Assembly: GCF_008386235.1 (NCBI RefSeq)
Contig: NZ_CP040671.1
Coordinates: 248,001 to 312,000, forward strand
Reading direction: 5' to 3'
Length of the DNA stretch: 64,000 bases
Origin: Thermosynechococcus sp. CL-1
GTDB taxonomy: Bacteria > Cyanobacteriota > Cyanobacteriia > Thermosynechococcales > Thermosynechococcaceae
Shown here: positions 19,666 through 29,600 of the stretch, in pieces
Layout of the letters: each line of letters begins with the position of its first letter
Numbering within the stretch: position 1 is the stretch's first letter
Translations under genes and position numbers: made by a program
The notes under the pieces: model-generated
Told to the model about the DNA's origin: nothing
The model's input: only the letters and a program-made list of their open reading frames with translations
The model's database searches: none

Positions 19666-19974
19666 TTAGTTTCGGAATTGCTCCACTGCCTCGGTATAGC
19701 GAATGGGCAATACGTACTCAAGGTTTTCGTGGGGACGAGCAATGATGTGCGTAGACAGAACCTCGCCGCCATTGACACGTTTGGCAGAATCAACCCCAGC
19801 AGCCACTGAGGCTTGTACTTCGGAGACATCACCCCGCACAATCACAGTGACCCGACCACTCCCAATTTTTTCGTAGCCCACAAGGGTGACCCGAGCGGCT
19901 TTTACCATTGCGTCTGCTGCTTCGACGACGGCGGGGAATCCGCGCGTTTCAATCATTCCCACAGCAATTGGCAT
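19666..19974 (-). CDS. ccmK2: Carboxysome shell hexamer protein CcmK2
   Basis: The major shell hexamer, 102 residues, one BMC domain with the same pore loop (KIGSGR) and core motifs as CcmK1 and a short terminus ending EAVEQFRN. It is the first gene of the ccm operon. AGGAGAG lies just upstream of the ATG, and a strong promoter is predicted about 140 bases upstream. Confidence 0.96.
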   Translation of the reverse strand: MPIAVGMIETRGFPAVVEAADAMVKAARVTLVGYEKIGSGRVTVIVRGDVSEVQASVAAGVDSAKRVNGGEVLSTHIIARPHENLEYVLPIRYTEAVEQFRN

Positions 19975-20383
19975 GAGTAAGCTCTCCTAATTAGAATAAG
20001 GGTAAGCAGTACAAAAGCTAGAGTTGCAATCAGAGCGATCGCTACAGAAAATAATGACGGGATAGTCGATTGTTATCGTGACGTTAATCACCGTCTTTTT
20101 ATCTCTAAAACAAGCATAGGGTGAGGGGTTTCTTTTGACAATATAATGATTGATAATCTTTTCTAGTTTCTCATATTATCAAATCTAATTCTAAGCCCTT
20201 GACACCCCTTTCAACCCAAGACACGTCAATACGAATCGCTTAATCCATAGAATTTTATCTAAAACCAGTTATCTTCTCATAGACCGATTACTCGATTAAG
20301 AGGGAGCCGCCTGCATTTGGGCAGACTGCATAGAGTATTTCAATGCTGCCCTGTATTTTGCTAGACTAAAATCTATTGTTTCA
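19975..20383. other. 409-bp AT-rich intergenic region between ago and ccmK2
   Basis: No convincing gene is present. The part near ccmK2 holds its ribosome site, a HIP1 octamer at 20035-20042 and the ccm promoter. The part near ago (about 20150-20383) is clearly AT-rich with several TATAAT-like strings (for example GATAAT and TAGAAT on the minus strand) but no clean promoter pair and no strong terminator after ago. Read-through from ago into the ccm operon, which is on the same strand, is therefore possible. Confidence 0.6.
20113..20141 (-). promoter_or_regulatory. Predicted promoter of the ccm operon
   Basis: On the minus strand a -35 TTGTCA (20136-20141) and a -10 TATGCT (20113-20118) are separated by exactly 17 bases. 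This puts the transcript start near 20106 and gives a leader of about 130 bases before ccmK2. A small inverted repeat CAAT-N6-ATTG overlaps the -35 on its upstream side. It could be a LysR-type operator (CcmR/CmpR control is known for ccm genes elsewhere), but this is weak. Confidence 0.6.
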
Positions 20384-22606
20384 TCAAACAGCAATTAACT
20401 TTTCTCGATCAATACTCTGTAAAACGCTGATCGAACCGATGCGCTGAAACTCTTTGCTACTTTTATCGGCGAGGTGCAGTACCCAAGGCAGTCGAGAAGA
20501 GCAAAATCCGCTAGCAGGATGCAATTGAGTCAAATGATAGGTCTGTAAAGCCAGTAGCTCTAAAGGGGTCTTGCCATGGGTGTGCACAACGCGCAACGGT
20601 CTAGCACTGCCTCCATATTTTTTCTTGCTTGCCTCCTCGCTACTTTGTAAAATAAACGATTTCGTTTCCTCGAAAAAGACAACAGTACCCACTGCAGCAT
20701 CCTGATAGGTTACTTTGCTATCAGTTGAACGAATCTCACGTCCCATTCTGCCTGAGCCGCTTTTACGGACACTGAGAATATCGACAGCAATATCTTTTTT
20801 ATTTAGTTCTTCGATTGTTTGCTCAAATTCCCCTTTTTGAATAAGGCCGTCGCGCATAATTAATATCTTTTTAGGGTAGCGGTTAAATTTAACTTGAAAC
20901 TTAAAAACTAAACTAGACACAACTTGCCAAATTACTTGGCCAGAGATAGTTTCTCCCCGTTGCACATCTGGTAACTCCCAACCCAAGCTTTGACCATTGG
21001 CCAAGACTGCAAAAGCAGAAGTACCATAGTACAGTCTTCCATTTGTACCTGTGTCAAAACCGATAACCAAGTCAGCAGCTTCAGAATGATCTAATGGTTT
21101 TAGGTAGACAGGCTGCCACTTGGCTTTACACAGCAGCCCTAGGCAAACATTGAGAGATTTATAATTATTTACATTAACTGGCACCATAAACTGAGTTGCT
21201 ATACCTGCTTTTAATGCTTGATTTCGCAATTTTTGTTTTTCTTCATTGGGCGACCAAGGCATCACTACTAAGACAGTTTTAATTCCTTTATTAGCCCATT
21301 GCTGCCAGAATGTTTGTTGATCCAGATCATCTTTCGGATATTCGCTTTTTGTAAAACAGGAGTCTATTTGTATCTGCGTGTCACTACTTTTTGCTATTTG
21401 CAGTAAGCATTCGCGTACTTTTTCTGGGTATTGAGGTTTATCATCAAAAAGATTAAGGCAACCAAATTTCGTTTCGCCAATTTTTGCACAGCCAAAGAAG
21501 CTAATTTTAGCTGTTTTGTCAATTTCTTTATTATCGCAAGCTAATAGTTTTGCGCGAGGCATGACAAACCCGTTAACTTTGATCAGCTCTGGTTGATGAC
21601 TAAGATTATAGATGTGTTTGAAAATGAGTTCGGCTGTTTTTTGGGATTCCGACAAACGCAGGTTAATGTTTTTCCTAATGCAGTCAAACACACCTTGAAT
21701 TTCACTTTTTTCTCTGCCTTGTTCAGCAATTTGTGCCAACATTTCCATTGTGAGAACTGGTGATAGTCTTTGAGATAGATGATATACTGTCTTAGGTTTA
21801 TAGTCACTAGTTTTTTCAACAGTTACAACGCGTGACTCATTGATATCTTGCTCAGATGCACCGTTTTGACGGTGGTAAGCCGCTAAACTGATTCCGAGTT
21901 CTTTTATTTCTACATCATTTGGATTTTCATTCGAAAAATTTTTAAGAATCCAAACTTGTTGATTTCCGTTTTTATCTTTGTAGGTATTCCTGACGTACTT
22001 GATCTGAATATCGGGATATTCATTGAGCCACCATTCAAGTGTAAATGGAGTATAAAAGCGATGATGAATATCAATTTCCAAGTATAATTTTCCATCTGGC
22101 TCAATTCTAACGTTGATTGCTCCACCTCTATGTACTTCCCAGCCATGGCCGCTTTTTTCCAGCCCTTTTTGGTCAAAAATCCACCAAATCAATCCGACTT
22201 CGTAATCTTTTTCAAATCTGGTTTTCTTAAATTTTTCTTTTAATTTGCACTCTAGGATTTTGCGTTCAAAGGATTCCAGTGCTTGCCTTTCGTGATCTTT
22301 TTGACAACTCAGCTCTCTACATCCTATTTCTTGTAACTGCCAATCCTGAGTTTGCCTCCTACTAGTATCAATACGCTCCCTTGTAATAATGAGGCTCCCT
22401 AGTCGAACAGCAGTTACGCCTAGTTTGTAGCAAACGCTGGAAAGGGCTTTTTGCTCGCTCCCTTGTTCTGGCACTTGAGTAAATTGGCATTGGTATTCAT
22501 AAAATCTGAGATCCTGTTGAGTCAGATTTTTCACAAAAAAACGATTGAGTATAACTTCAACTTCTGGAAATTGGGCGGACATCATTGATAGAGAATGTAT
22601 TGGCAT
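20384..22606 (-). CDS. ago: Long prokaryotic Argonaute (PAZ-MID-PIWI nuclease)
   Basis: A 740-residue Argonaute, a guide-directed nuclease used by prokaryotes against invading DNA. An N-terminal region is followed by a PAZ-like segment (about 195-285, including LGISLAAYHRQNGA and YHLSQRLSPVL), a MID domain (about 360-505, with Lys466, Gln472 and Lys494 as likely guide 5'-end contacts) and a PIWI domain (about 510-740). The catalytic tetrad looks complete: Asp518 (VIGFDTG), Glu552 (RGETISG), Asp586 (LIMRDG) and Asp714 (LHLADKS). The 34-residue spacing between the first three equals that of Thermus thermophilus Ago. No Shine-Dalgarno site precedes the first ATG; Met8 or Met9 are alternative starts. 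The gene is AT-rich, lacks HIP1 and has no nuclease or helicase partner beside it, so it was probably acquired horizontally. Confidence 0.93.
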   Translation of the reverse strand: MPIHSLSMMSAQFPEVEVILNRFFVKNLTQQDLRFYEYQCQFTQVPEQGSEQKALSSVCYKLGVTAVRLGSLIITRERIDTSRRQTQDWQLQEIGCRELSCQKDHERQALESFERKILECKLKEKFKKTRFEKDYEVGLIWWIFDQKGLEKSGHGWEVHRGGAINVRIEPDGKLYLEIDIHHRFYTPFTLEWWLNEYPDIQIKYVRNTYKDKNGNQQVWILKNFSNENPNDVEIKELGISLAAYHRQNGASEQDINESRVVTVEKTSDYKPKTVYHLSQRLSPVLTMEMLAQIAEQGREKSEIQGVFDCIRKNINLRLSESQKTAELIFKHIYNLSHQPELIKVNGFVMPRAKLLACDNKEIDKTAKISFFGCAKIGETKFGCLNLFDDKPQYPEKVRECLLQIAKSSDTQIQIDSCFTKSEYPKDDLDQQTFWQQWANKGIKTVLVVMPWSPNEEKQKLRNQALKAGIATQFMVPVNVNNYKSLNVCLGLLCKAKWQPVYLKPLDHSEAADLVIGFDTGTNGRLYYGTSAFAVLANGQSLGWELPDVQRGETISGQVIWQVVSSLVFKFQVKFNRYPKKILIMRDGLIQKGEFEQTIEELNKKDIAVDILSVRKSGSGRMGREIRSTDSKVTYQDAAVGTVVFFEETKSFILQSSEEASKKKYGGSARPLRVVHTHGKTPLELLALQTYHLTQLHPASGFCSSRLPWVLHLADKSSKEFQRIGSISVLQSIDREKLIAV

Positions 22607-22661
22607 CAGGCCATATTGCCATATTTAGGATAGGATTATTCGTTTATCGTAGCAAGTCTCG

Positions 22662-22687
22662 CTTGGCATTAGGAAGAATCAGCCAAG
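22662..22687. promoter_or_regulatory. Inverted repeat in the divergent ago/tonB-like intergenic region
   Basis: CTTGGC at 22662-22667 and GCCAAG at 22682-22687 form a 6-bp inverted repeat with a 14-base spacer, in the 121-base gap between two divergently transcribed genes. This is the size of a dimeric repressor site. No regulator gene is adjacent and no clean -35/-10 pair was seen, so operator function is only a possibility. Confidence 0.3.
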
Positions 22688-22727
22688 ATAGAATCGTCGT
22701 GGATATTTATGGGTGTGGAGTTCTTGT

Positions 22728-23858
22728 ATGCTGCGGCTACCAATTCAACCGATTTGGCAAAGGGTTTCCCAGTGGCCGGTGTGGGAGCCAACACGGCTGG
22801 CGATCGCCAGTTCAATTCTGCTGCACGCTGTGATTCTTTCCCTTGTGCGTGTGCCCGAACCCATACCGCCAGAGTTGGCCAGTGATCAACTGGTGCCCTT
22901 GGTCAGCCTTTCTCCCGAACTAGAAGCGGATTTACCCTCTATTGAACCGCTCTTGCCCACGGAACTGCCGCCCCTTGCCACGACCACACCACCGCCTCTA
23001 CCGTTTACAGGCATTGAGCCACCCCCCCTTTCCTTTGCCCCCTTGGCACCCCTGCCCCCCTTGCCGCCGCTGACGGAACTGCCGCCCCTACCCAATCCAG
23101 TACCGCTGCAACCTTTGCCGCCGCTATGGCAATTGCCCCCGCCCGCCCGCCCCTTACCTGTTATCCCGACAACCCCGAATGAGGATGTGGCCATTGCGCC
23201 GGAACTCGTCTCACCGACACCTACGCCTGAACCCACCCCTGAAGAACCCTTAGCAACCACAGAGGGGGAAGCAGCGGCAGCGTTATCGCGGTGGTTTAAT
23301 CAAACGCGGTTGACCCTCAATACGACGAATCTACAAGTGAATTTAGCCCAGCGGATCACGGACTTTTATCCCCAAGAGGCCTGTGGCGATCGCCTGCAGG
23401 GGGAAACAACCGTTGCGGTGGTGGTCACTCCCCAAGGGCAATTGCTGCCTGCCAATGCCGCCCCAGAAACTGGCTTGCTCACTCGCAATCCCCAAATTAT
23501 TCGCAGCAGTGGCTCGGCACTCTTGGATCAAGCGGCTCTAGAACGGGTACGTCAGCAATCCTTTGAGGCCACAGGGCAGTACCAAGCCCTAGCGCTCACC
23601 TTTGCTTTTGAGTATCGGCCCGAAGTATGCCGAGGTCAGCAACCTGCTGCCACCCCAAGACCACAGCCTGCCACGCCAGCACCGGCAACACCACTACCAA
23701 CACCAAAACCAGAGGCTAGACCATCCCCTGCGAGTGAAGCCTCACCAGCACCCACACCCACTGAAGAAGCGCCACTGCCCGTATCCCCAGAACCTAGCGA
23801 GACAAACTCGTCGTCTGAAGCGCCGGCTGCGAGTCCGCCAGCAACATCTCCCGAATAA
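22728..23858 (+). CDS. TonB-like proline-rich envelope protein
   Basis: A protein of 376 residues with a TonB-type plan. A short cytoplasmic start and one membrane helix (about 24-40, LAIASSILLHAVILSLV) precede a very Pro-rich periplasmic spacer (about 45-180, many PLPPLPP repeats). A globular domain follows (about 190-300, ETTVAVVVTPQGQLL and ALLDQAALERVRQQSF), similar to the TonB C-terminal fold, and then a second Pro/Ala/Thr-rich tail. TonB proteins carry ion-gradient energy to outer-membrane receptors; ExbB/ExbD are not in the window. A GTG at 22713 is an alternative start. The last 65 bases overlap the 3' end of the ubiB-like gene on the other strand. Confidence 0.78.
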   Translation: MLRLPIQPIWQRVSQWPVWEPTRLAIASSILLHAVILSLVRVPEPIPPELASDQLVPLVSLSPELEADLPSIEPLLPTELPPLATTTPPPLPFTGIEPPPLSFAPLAPLPPLPPLTELPPLPNPVPLQPLPPLWQLPPPARPLPVIPTTPNEDVAIAPELVSPTPTPEPTPEEPLATTEGEAAAALSRWFNQTRLTLNTTNLQVNLAQRITDFYPQEACGDRLQGETTVAVVVTPQGQLLPANAAPETGLLTRNPQIIRSSGSALLDQAALERVRQQSFEATGQYQALALTFAFEYRPEVCRGQQPAATPRPQPATPAPATPLPTPKPEARPSPASEASPAPTPTEEAPLPVSPEPSETNSSSEAPAASPPATSPE

Positions 23859-25728
23859 AGCGGGCGATCGCCCGTTGCAGGAGGCCATTGACAATACGCT
23901 GACCCATTTGCTGCACCTCTGGCCGCACAATGATCCGCAAGATTGCCGGAATCACCTTGCCCCAGTCAAAGCCGGGGGTATCCTGCAAAATGCTGAAAAT
24001 GCGGCGCAAATGCTCTAGGGCATTGGCTTCACTGACGATGCTGGAACTTGGCGTTGCCGGTACGGGACGGGTGACGAGGGGTAAGAGTTGCACAAGGTTC
24101 CATTGCCCCATTGTTGTCCGTGCCCAAGTATCAAGGCTCTTGACAATTTCATCCGCTAGGCGATCGCGATACTCCGCTCCCCGCTCCGAAAAGAGAAAAT
24201 CTAAAGCCTGCTCCAGCACCACATTAAAGTCATAGTCACGGCTCTCGCGGGCATTGCGCAGCAGATTTTCTAGGCGCGTCCAGCGAAATTGACCATCCTT
24301 GAGGAGCAGGTTCGTGAGACTCGTGCGCAGCTCTGGGGCAGGATCCGTGAGCAGTCGTTTGGCAATGTAAGGATAGGCGGCACTGAGTACCTTAAAGTTG
24401 GGGTCAACGCCCATGGCAATCCCTTCCATGGTCAGGAGCGATCGCACAATCAAGGCATAATAGGCGGGCACCTGAAAAGGATACTCATACATCACCTCTG
24501 ACAGGCGATCGAAAATGCGTTGGATATTTAGTTCCGAGACACTTGCCCCCAAGGCATCCTCAAAGACCAAGGCCAGCGCCGGAATAATTGGTTCCAGATC
24601 TGTATCGGGGGTTAGGAACCCTAAATGAACATAGTCGTAGGCAAGGCTTTCGTACTCACGGTTAACAATGTGGACAATGGCATTCAGCAAGCCATAGCGT
24701 TGCTCTGGGGCAATCTCACTCATCATGCCAAAGTCGAGATAGGCCAATTTGCCGCTGGGCATGGCCAGCAGATTTCCCGGATGGGGATCAGCATGGAAAA
24801 ACCCATGTTCGAGCAACTGCCGCAGGGAGCACTGCACCCCCACATACACCATGTAGCGCGGATCAATCCCCAAGGCCTGAATTTGCTGCGGTTGGTTGAG
24901 TTTCACCCCCGTCACCCACTCCATGGTGAGCACCCGCCGCCGCGTATAATTCCAGTAAATCTTGGGAATATAGACATCGGTTAAGTGGCCATAGAGACGG
25001 GCAAAGCGTTCGGCATTCCGTCCCTCTTGGGTATAATCCATTTCCTCAAAGAGGCGACCAGCAAATTCATCGAGAATGGCCACTAAATCACTGCGAATCT
25101 CCTTGATCAGGCGTTTTGCCCAATAGGCCACCCCCCGCAGAATATAAATGTCTAGGGTAATACTTTCCGCCAAGCCGGGGCGCTGCACTTTAATGGCCAC
25201 CTCTTCGCCACTGTGGAGTTTGCCGCGGTACACCTGTCCAAGGGAAGCGGCAGCAATCGGATGATCACTGATTTCGGCAAAAAGCTCACTGGGGGGGGCG
25301 CCCAATTCCTCCTCAATAAAGTGAAAGGCCACTTCATTGGGAAAGGGGGGCAACTGATCTTGGAGTTTGGTCAATTCCTCCAGATAGACGGCGGGCAGCA
25401 GATCCGGACGGGTGGAGAGGGCTTGTCCCACTTTGATATAGGCAGGGCCAAGGCGGGTGAGGGTTTCCCGCAGGGCGATCGCTCGCTGGTGTTGATTTTG
25501 TTTACTTTGGCCTGTGACCCTGTCCCACCAACGGTTAAAGAGCAACCAAAACACTGGCCAGAGAATCCGCAACCAGCGACTCAAGACGAGTAAAGGCCGC
25601 TGCCGATAGTAGGCATCAATGGCCACGGGATCGTAGGGTTGAAAGGTCTCCGGATCATTGGGAAGGGTTTCAGCCGCGATCGCAATCTCTTGGGGCGCGG
25701 AATCACTGGGGACAATTGCCGTATTCAT
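23794..25728 (-). CDS. UbiB/ABC1 (AarF/COQ8) atypical kinase
   Basis: A 644-residue ABC1-family protein. It has the family-specific KxGQ-type motif (IKVGQALSTRPDLLP), an Ala-rich loop near AAASLGQVYRG, the VAIKVQRPG lysine, the catalytic-loop equivalent FHADPHPGNLLAM and a DFG-like LDFGMMSE. ABC1 proteins support quinone biosynthesis or plastoquinone/tocopherol homeostasis through ATPase/kinase activity at membranes. In cyanobacteria there are several paralogues and I cannot say which role this one has. The C terminus has a hydrophobic, helix-forming region. It is tail-to-tail with the TonB-like gene, overlapping 65 bases. Confidence 0.92.
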   Translation of the reverse strand: MNTAIVPSDSAPQEIAIAAETLPNDPETFQPYDPVAIDAYYRQRPLLVLSRWLRILWPVFWLLFNRWWDRVTGQSKQNQHQRAIALRETLTRLGPAYIKVGQALSTRPDLLPAVYLEELTKLQDQLPPFPNEVAFHFIEEELGAPPSELFAEISDHPIAAASLGQVYRGKLHSGEEVAIKVQRPGLAESITLDIYILRGVAYWAKRLIKEIRSDLVAILDEFAGRLFEEMDYTQEGRNAERFARLYGHLTDVYIPKIYWNYTRRRVLTMEWVTGVKLNQPQQIQALGIDPRYMVYVGVQCSLRQLLEHGFFHADPHPGNLLAMPSGKLAYLDFGMMSEIAPEQRYGLLNAIVHIVNREYESLAYDYVHLGFLTPDTDLEPIIPALALVFEDALGASVSELNIQRIFDRLSEVMYEYPFQVPAYYALIVRSLLTMEGIAMGVDPNFKVLSAAYPYIAKRLLTDPAPELRTSLTNLLLKDGQFRWTRLENLLRNARESRDYDFNVVLEQALDFLFSERGAEYRDRLADEIVKSLDTWARTTMGQWNLVQLLPLVTRPVPATPSSSIVSEANALEHLRRIFSILQDTPGFDWGKVIPAILRIIVRPEVQQMGQRIVNGLLQRAIARFIREMLLADSQPALQTTSLSR

Positions 25729-25790
25729 GGGCAGTCGCGCAAACTCTTAAAGTATTTTAACAATCAGTTCATCCTCAAGGAGGGCGGAAA

Positions 25791-26684
25791 ATGCGCCTAG
25801 TCATTTTGGGGGCAACGGGGCAGGTGGGCTGGCAATTGGTGCAGCAGGCACCCCCCGGCGTTGAAGTCATTCCCATTGCTCGCCAAGGCACTGCCGTAAC
25901 GCTGGACTTGGAAGATTTAGAGGCCATTCCCAACCTGGTAAAAACCCTTTGCCCCGATGTGGTCATCAATGCGGCGGCCTACACTGCTGTAGATCAGGCG
26001 GAACAGGAACCGGAACGGGCACAGCGGATGAATGGCACTGCCGTGGGTCTTTTGGCAGAAACGATGGCCGCCTTGGGTGGGCTGTTGATTCACTACTCGA
26101 CGGATTATGTGTTTGCTGGTACTCAATCGCGACCCTATCGCGAAACCGATGCCCCTGCCCCCCTCAATGCCTATGGCTATAGTAAGTGGCTAGGAGAGCA
26201 GGCGATCGCCACCCATCACCCCGCCCATCTAATCTTGCGCACCAGTTGGGTGTATGACCTGCGGGGCAAGAACTTTTTGCGCACCATGGTTCGCCTTGCC
26301 CAAACCCGTCCTCTCGTTCGGGTCGTTGCCGATCAAATCGGCACGCCCACGGCTGCCCCCTTCATTGCCCAAGTCACCTATCAACTGTTGGAACGCTGGC
26401 AGGCGGATCCCTCCCTGAGCGGTCTCTATCACCTGACGCCCCGCGGCAGTACCAGTTGGTATGGCTTTGCGGTAAAAATTTTTGATCACCTGCGTGCCAA
26501 AGGCTATGCAACTGCCACCCTAGAGGCGATTCCCAGCAGTGAGTATCCGACACCGGCCAAGCGACCCGCCTTTTCTACCCTGAACTGCGAGAAGTTGGAG
26601 GCGGTTTTGGGGACTTCCCTCCCCTCATGGGAAGCGGTTCTTCAGCCCCTTTTAGACCAACTAGATCCGCAATCCGTGCTTTAG
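25791..26684 (+). CDS. rfbD: dTDP-4-dehydrorhamnose reductase
   Basis: Last enzyme of dTDP-L-rhamnose synthesis: NAD(P)H-dependent reduction of the 4-keto sugar for surface polysaccharides. It is 297 residues and an extended SDR, with [10 protein letters not shown] at the N terminus, [12 protein letters not shown], the conserved STDYVFAG, and Tyr/Lys in [16 protein letters not shown] and TPTAAPF are further family motifs. The other rfb genes are not in the window. Its TAG stop overlaps the mfd stop codon on the opposite strand. Confidence 0.95.
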   Translation: MRLVILGATGQVGWQLVQQAPPGVEVIPIARQGTAVTLDLEDLEAIPNLVKTLCPDVVINAAAYTAVDQAEQEPERAQRMNGTAVGLLAETMAALGGLLIHYSTDYVFAGTQSRPYRETDAPAPLNAYGYSKWLGEQAIATHHPAHLILRTSWVYDLRGKNFLRTMVRLAQTRPLVRVVADQIGTPTAAPFIAQVTYQLLERWQADPSLSGLYHLTPRGSTSWYGFAVKIFDHLRAKGYATATLEAIPSSEYPTPAKRPAFSTLNCEKLEAVLGTSLPSWEAVLQPLLDQLDPQSVL

Positions 26685-29600
26685 GGGGGTGTCGCAACGG
26701 TTGTTTTCATTTGGCTGAACCAGTCAATGAGTTGCTCCAGTTGTTTCTCCACCGGTTGCGTCCCTAGACCCCGCACGGTAATTTTGCCCTGACTGTAGAC
26801 AAACCGACTTTGGAGATGCGTGGGCAGTTGCTCTAGGAGCAGTTTCCATGCGGGTTCAGCCATCGGAGTTTCCAAGATCACATGTTGCTTGCCTTCCGGA
26901 CGAATGCGGCTAATGCCACACTGGCGCGCCAGTTGTTTGAGTTCCACAACCCGCAGCAGTTGCTGAACTGATTTGGGCAATGCCCCATAGCGATCGCTCC
27001 ACTCTGCTGCCAATTGCCTCAAGTCTTCTTTTGTCGTTGCAGCGGACACCGCGCGGTAGGCGGCCATCTTTTGCTCCAAATCGGGCATATAGTCAGCGGG
27101 AATAAAGGCAGTGACATTGAGATCCACTTGGGTATCGTCAACGGCGGGAATCTCTTGGCCACGAATTTCAGCGATCGCCTCCTCGAGCAGTTCCACGTAC
27201 AAATCAAAGCCAACACTGTCCAGTTGACCGTGCTGCTCCGCCCCTAGGAGATTGCCGACACCGCGAATTTCCATGTCTCGCATTGCCAGTTGGTAGCCCG
27301 ATCCCAGTTGGGTAAACTCCTGAATAGCCCGCAGCCGTTGGCGTGCCGCCTCAGTCAGCACCTCTTGACGGGGATAAAACAACCACGCATGGGCTTGAAT
27401 GCCCGCTCGGCCAACCCGACCCCGCAGTTGATAAAGCTGTGCCAAGCCAAACCGCTGCGCATCCTCCACCAAAATCGTATTCACACGGGGAATATCTAAG
27501 CCGGACTCAATGATGGTCGTACACACCAGAATATTGGCTTCACCATTGCTAAAGGCAAGCATCGTGGATTCCAGTTCTCCTTCTGCCATCTGGCCGTGAG
27601 CAATGAGAATACGGGCACTGGGCACCATCCCTTGCAGCTTTGCCGCCACCTCCTCAATTCCCGCAACCCGCGGCACAACATAGAAAACTTGACCCCCCCG
27701 ATCCAATTCTTGGCGAATCGCACTGCGCACCGTTTCTGGGTCATAGGGAGCAAGGTGGGTTTGAATCGGGCGCCGCGAGGGGGGTGGTGTGGTGATTAGA
27801 CTCATTTCTCGAACCCCCGACAGAGCCATATAGAGGGTGCGGGGAATTGGCGTTGCACTGAGGGTGAGCACATCCACTTGGATTTTGAGGGCTTTGATTT
27901 TCTCCTTTTGGTTGACGCCAAAGCGTTGTTCCTCATCCACCACCAGTAGCCCTAAGTCCCGAAATTTAACGCTCTTGCTCAGGAGCTGGTGCGTCCCAAC
28001 GACAACATCCATTTCGCCCGTTTTCAGCTTTTGCAGGATCTCTTGCCGCTCACTCTCGGTGCGGAAACGGTTGAGCAGCCCCACTTGAATCGGATAGGGA
28101 GCAAAGCGTTCCTTGAGGGTGTGGTAATGCTGCTGCGTTAGGATTGTCGTCGGGGCAAGAACGGCCACCTGTTTGCCTGCCATCACGGCTTTGAAAATAG
28201 CGCGAATGGCCACTTCGGTTTTCCCAAAGCCCACATCACCGCAGACCAGCCGATCCATGGGGCGATCGCTCTCCATATCGGCCTTGACCTCTTGGATGGC
28301 CTTGAGTTGATCCGGGGTGGGCTGATAGGGAAACGAGTCCTCCATTTCCTGCTGCCACGGTGTATCTGGAGGGAAGGCAAAGCCCCGTTGTTGGGCGCGT
28401 TGGGCATAGAGTTGCAGCAGATCCACCGCCACTTTCTTAATGGCCTTGCGCACCCGTGCTTTGGTACGTTCCCAAGTGTTGCCCGTTAACTTATTCAGTT
28501 GGGGAACGCCATCGCTTTGCTTACGGTAGCGGGAGAGGCTGTTGAGTTGATCGGCGGCAACGCGGAGAATGCCATCGGCATATTGCAGGGCGAGATACTC
28601 GCGGGTTTCGTTGTTAATCGTTAGCGTTTCTAGGCGCAGGAACTGACCAATGCCGTGTTGGCGATGGACGACGTAGTCCCCCGGCTGGAGCTTGTTGAGA
28701 TCCACCTGTTTGGCAGCAGCGCGGCGGCGTTTGCGCACATAGCCAAGGTTGACCAAGTTGTGCTGACCAAAGAACTCGCGATCGCTCACCAGCACCGTGC
28801 GGAACGTAGGCAAAATAAAGCCACTAATTTCCGCTAGACCACTGGCCTTCAAGGCAATGGGCAGTCGCTGCTGTTGCAGCTTATCAATGGCCGGAAAGTC
28901 CTTGGGATTGGGCACAAACTGGGCGGGGCAATCATGCTCCTGCAACAGGGCTACAGAGCGACTCGGCTGCGCAGAGACTAACCACACGGTGTACCCCTTG
29001 TCCCGTTCCTCCCGCAGGGTTGCCGCCAAGCGACCAAATTGGTGGGGAATGGCTGGAATCGCCCGTGCTGATAAATTGAGACCGAGTCCCTCACTGGCCA
29101 GTTCGTAGAGGTGCACCCGTTGAAACCGCTCGAGGGCTTGGACACTGGCTGACCACGGACGATGGATGGGGGGGGGTGGCGTTTCAAGGCTTTGCCAGTA
29201 GGCTTGACTGTGCTCATACCAGCGATCGCCATGGGCAGCACAGAGGGGCGGCTCATCCACGGCAATGAGGGTTTGGGCAGGCAAATAATCCAAGAGCGAA
29301 GCCGGTTGCGGAAAAGCCACCCCCAGATAGCGCCGCAATCCCTCTTGATCCTCTGAAATGAGATGGGCGTGATCCGCTGCCCGCAGGGCTTGGGCAATCA
29401 GGGGAGTAAAACTAATGGGCGTCAGGGTTACCTGCGCAAGGGCATCAAGGCGATCGCCCTCGGTGTGTAGGGAGCGTTGACTGGCCGGATCAAACTCGCG
29501 AATGGACTCAATCTCATCGCCAAACCACTGCAAGCGCACCGGTAGCTCCGCCGAGACGGGGAAAATATCCACAATGTCGCCGCGCCGACTCCACTGGCCT

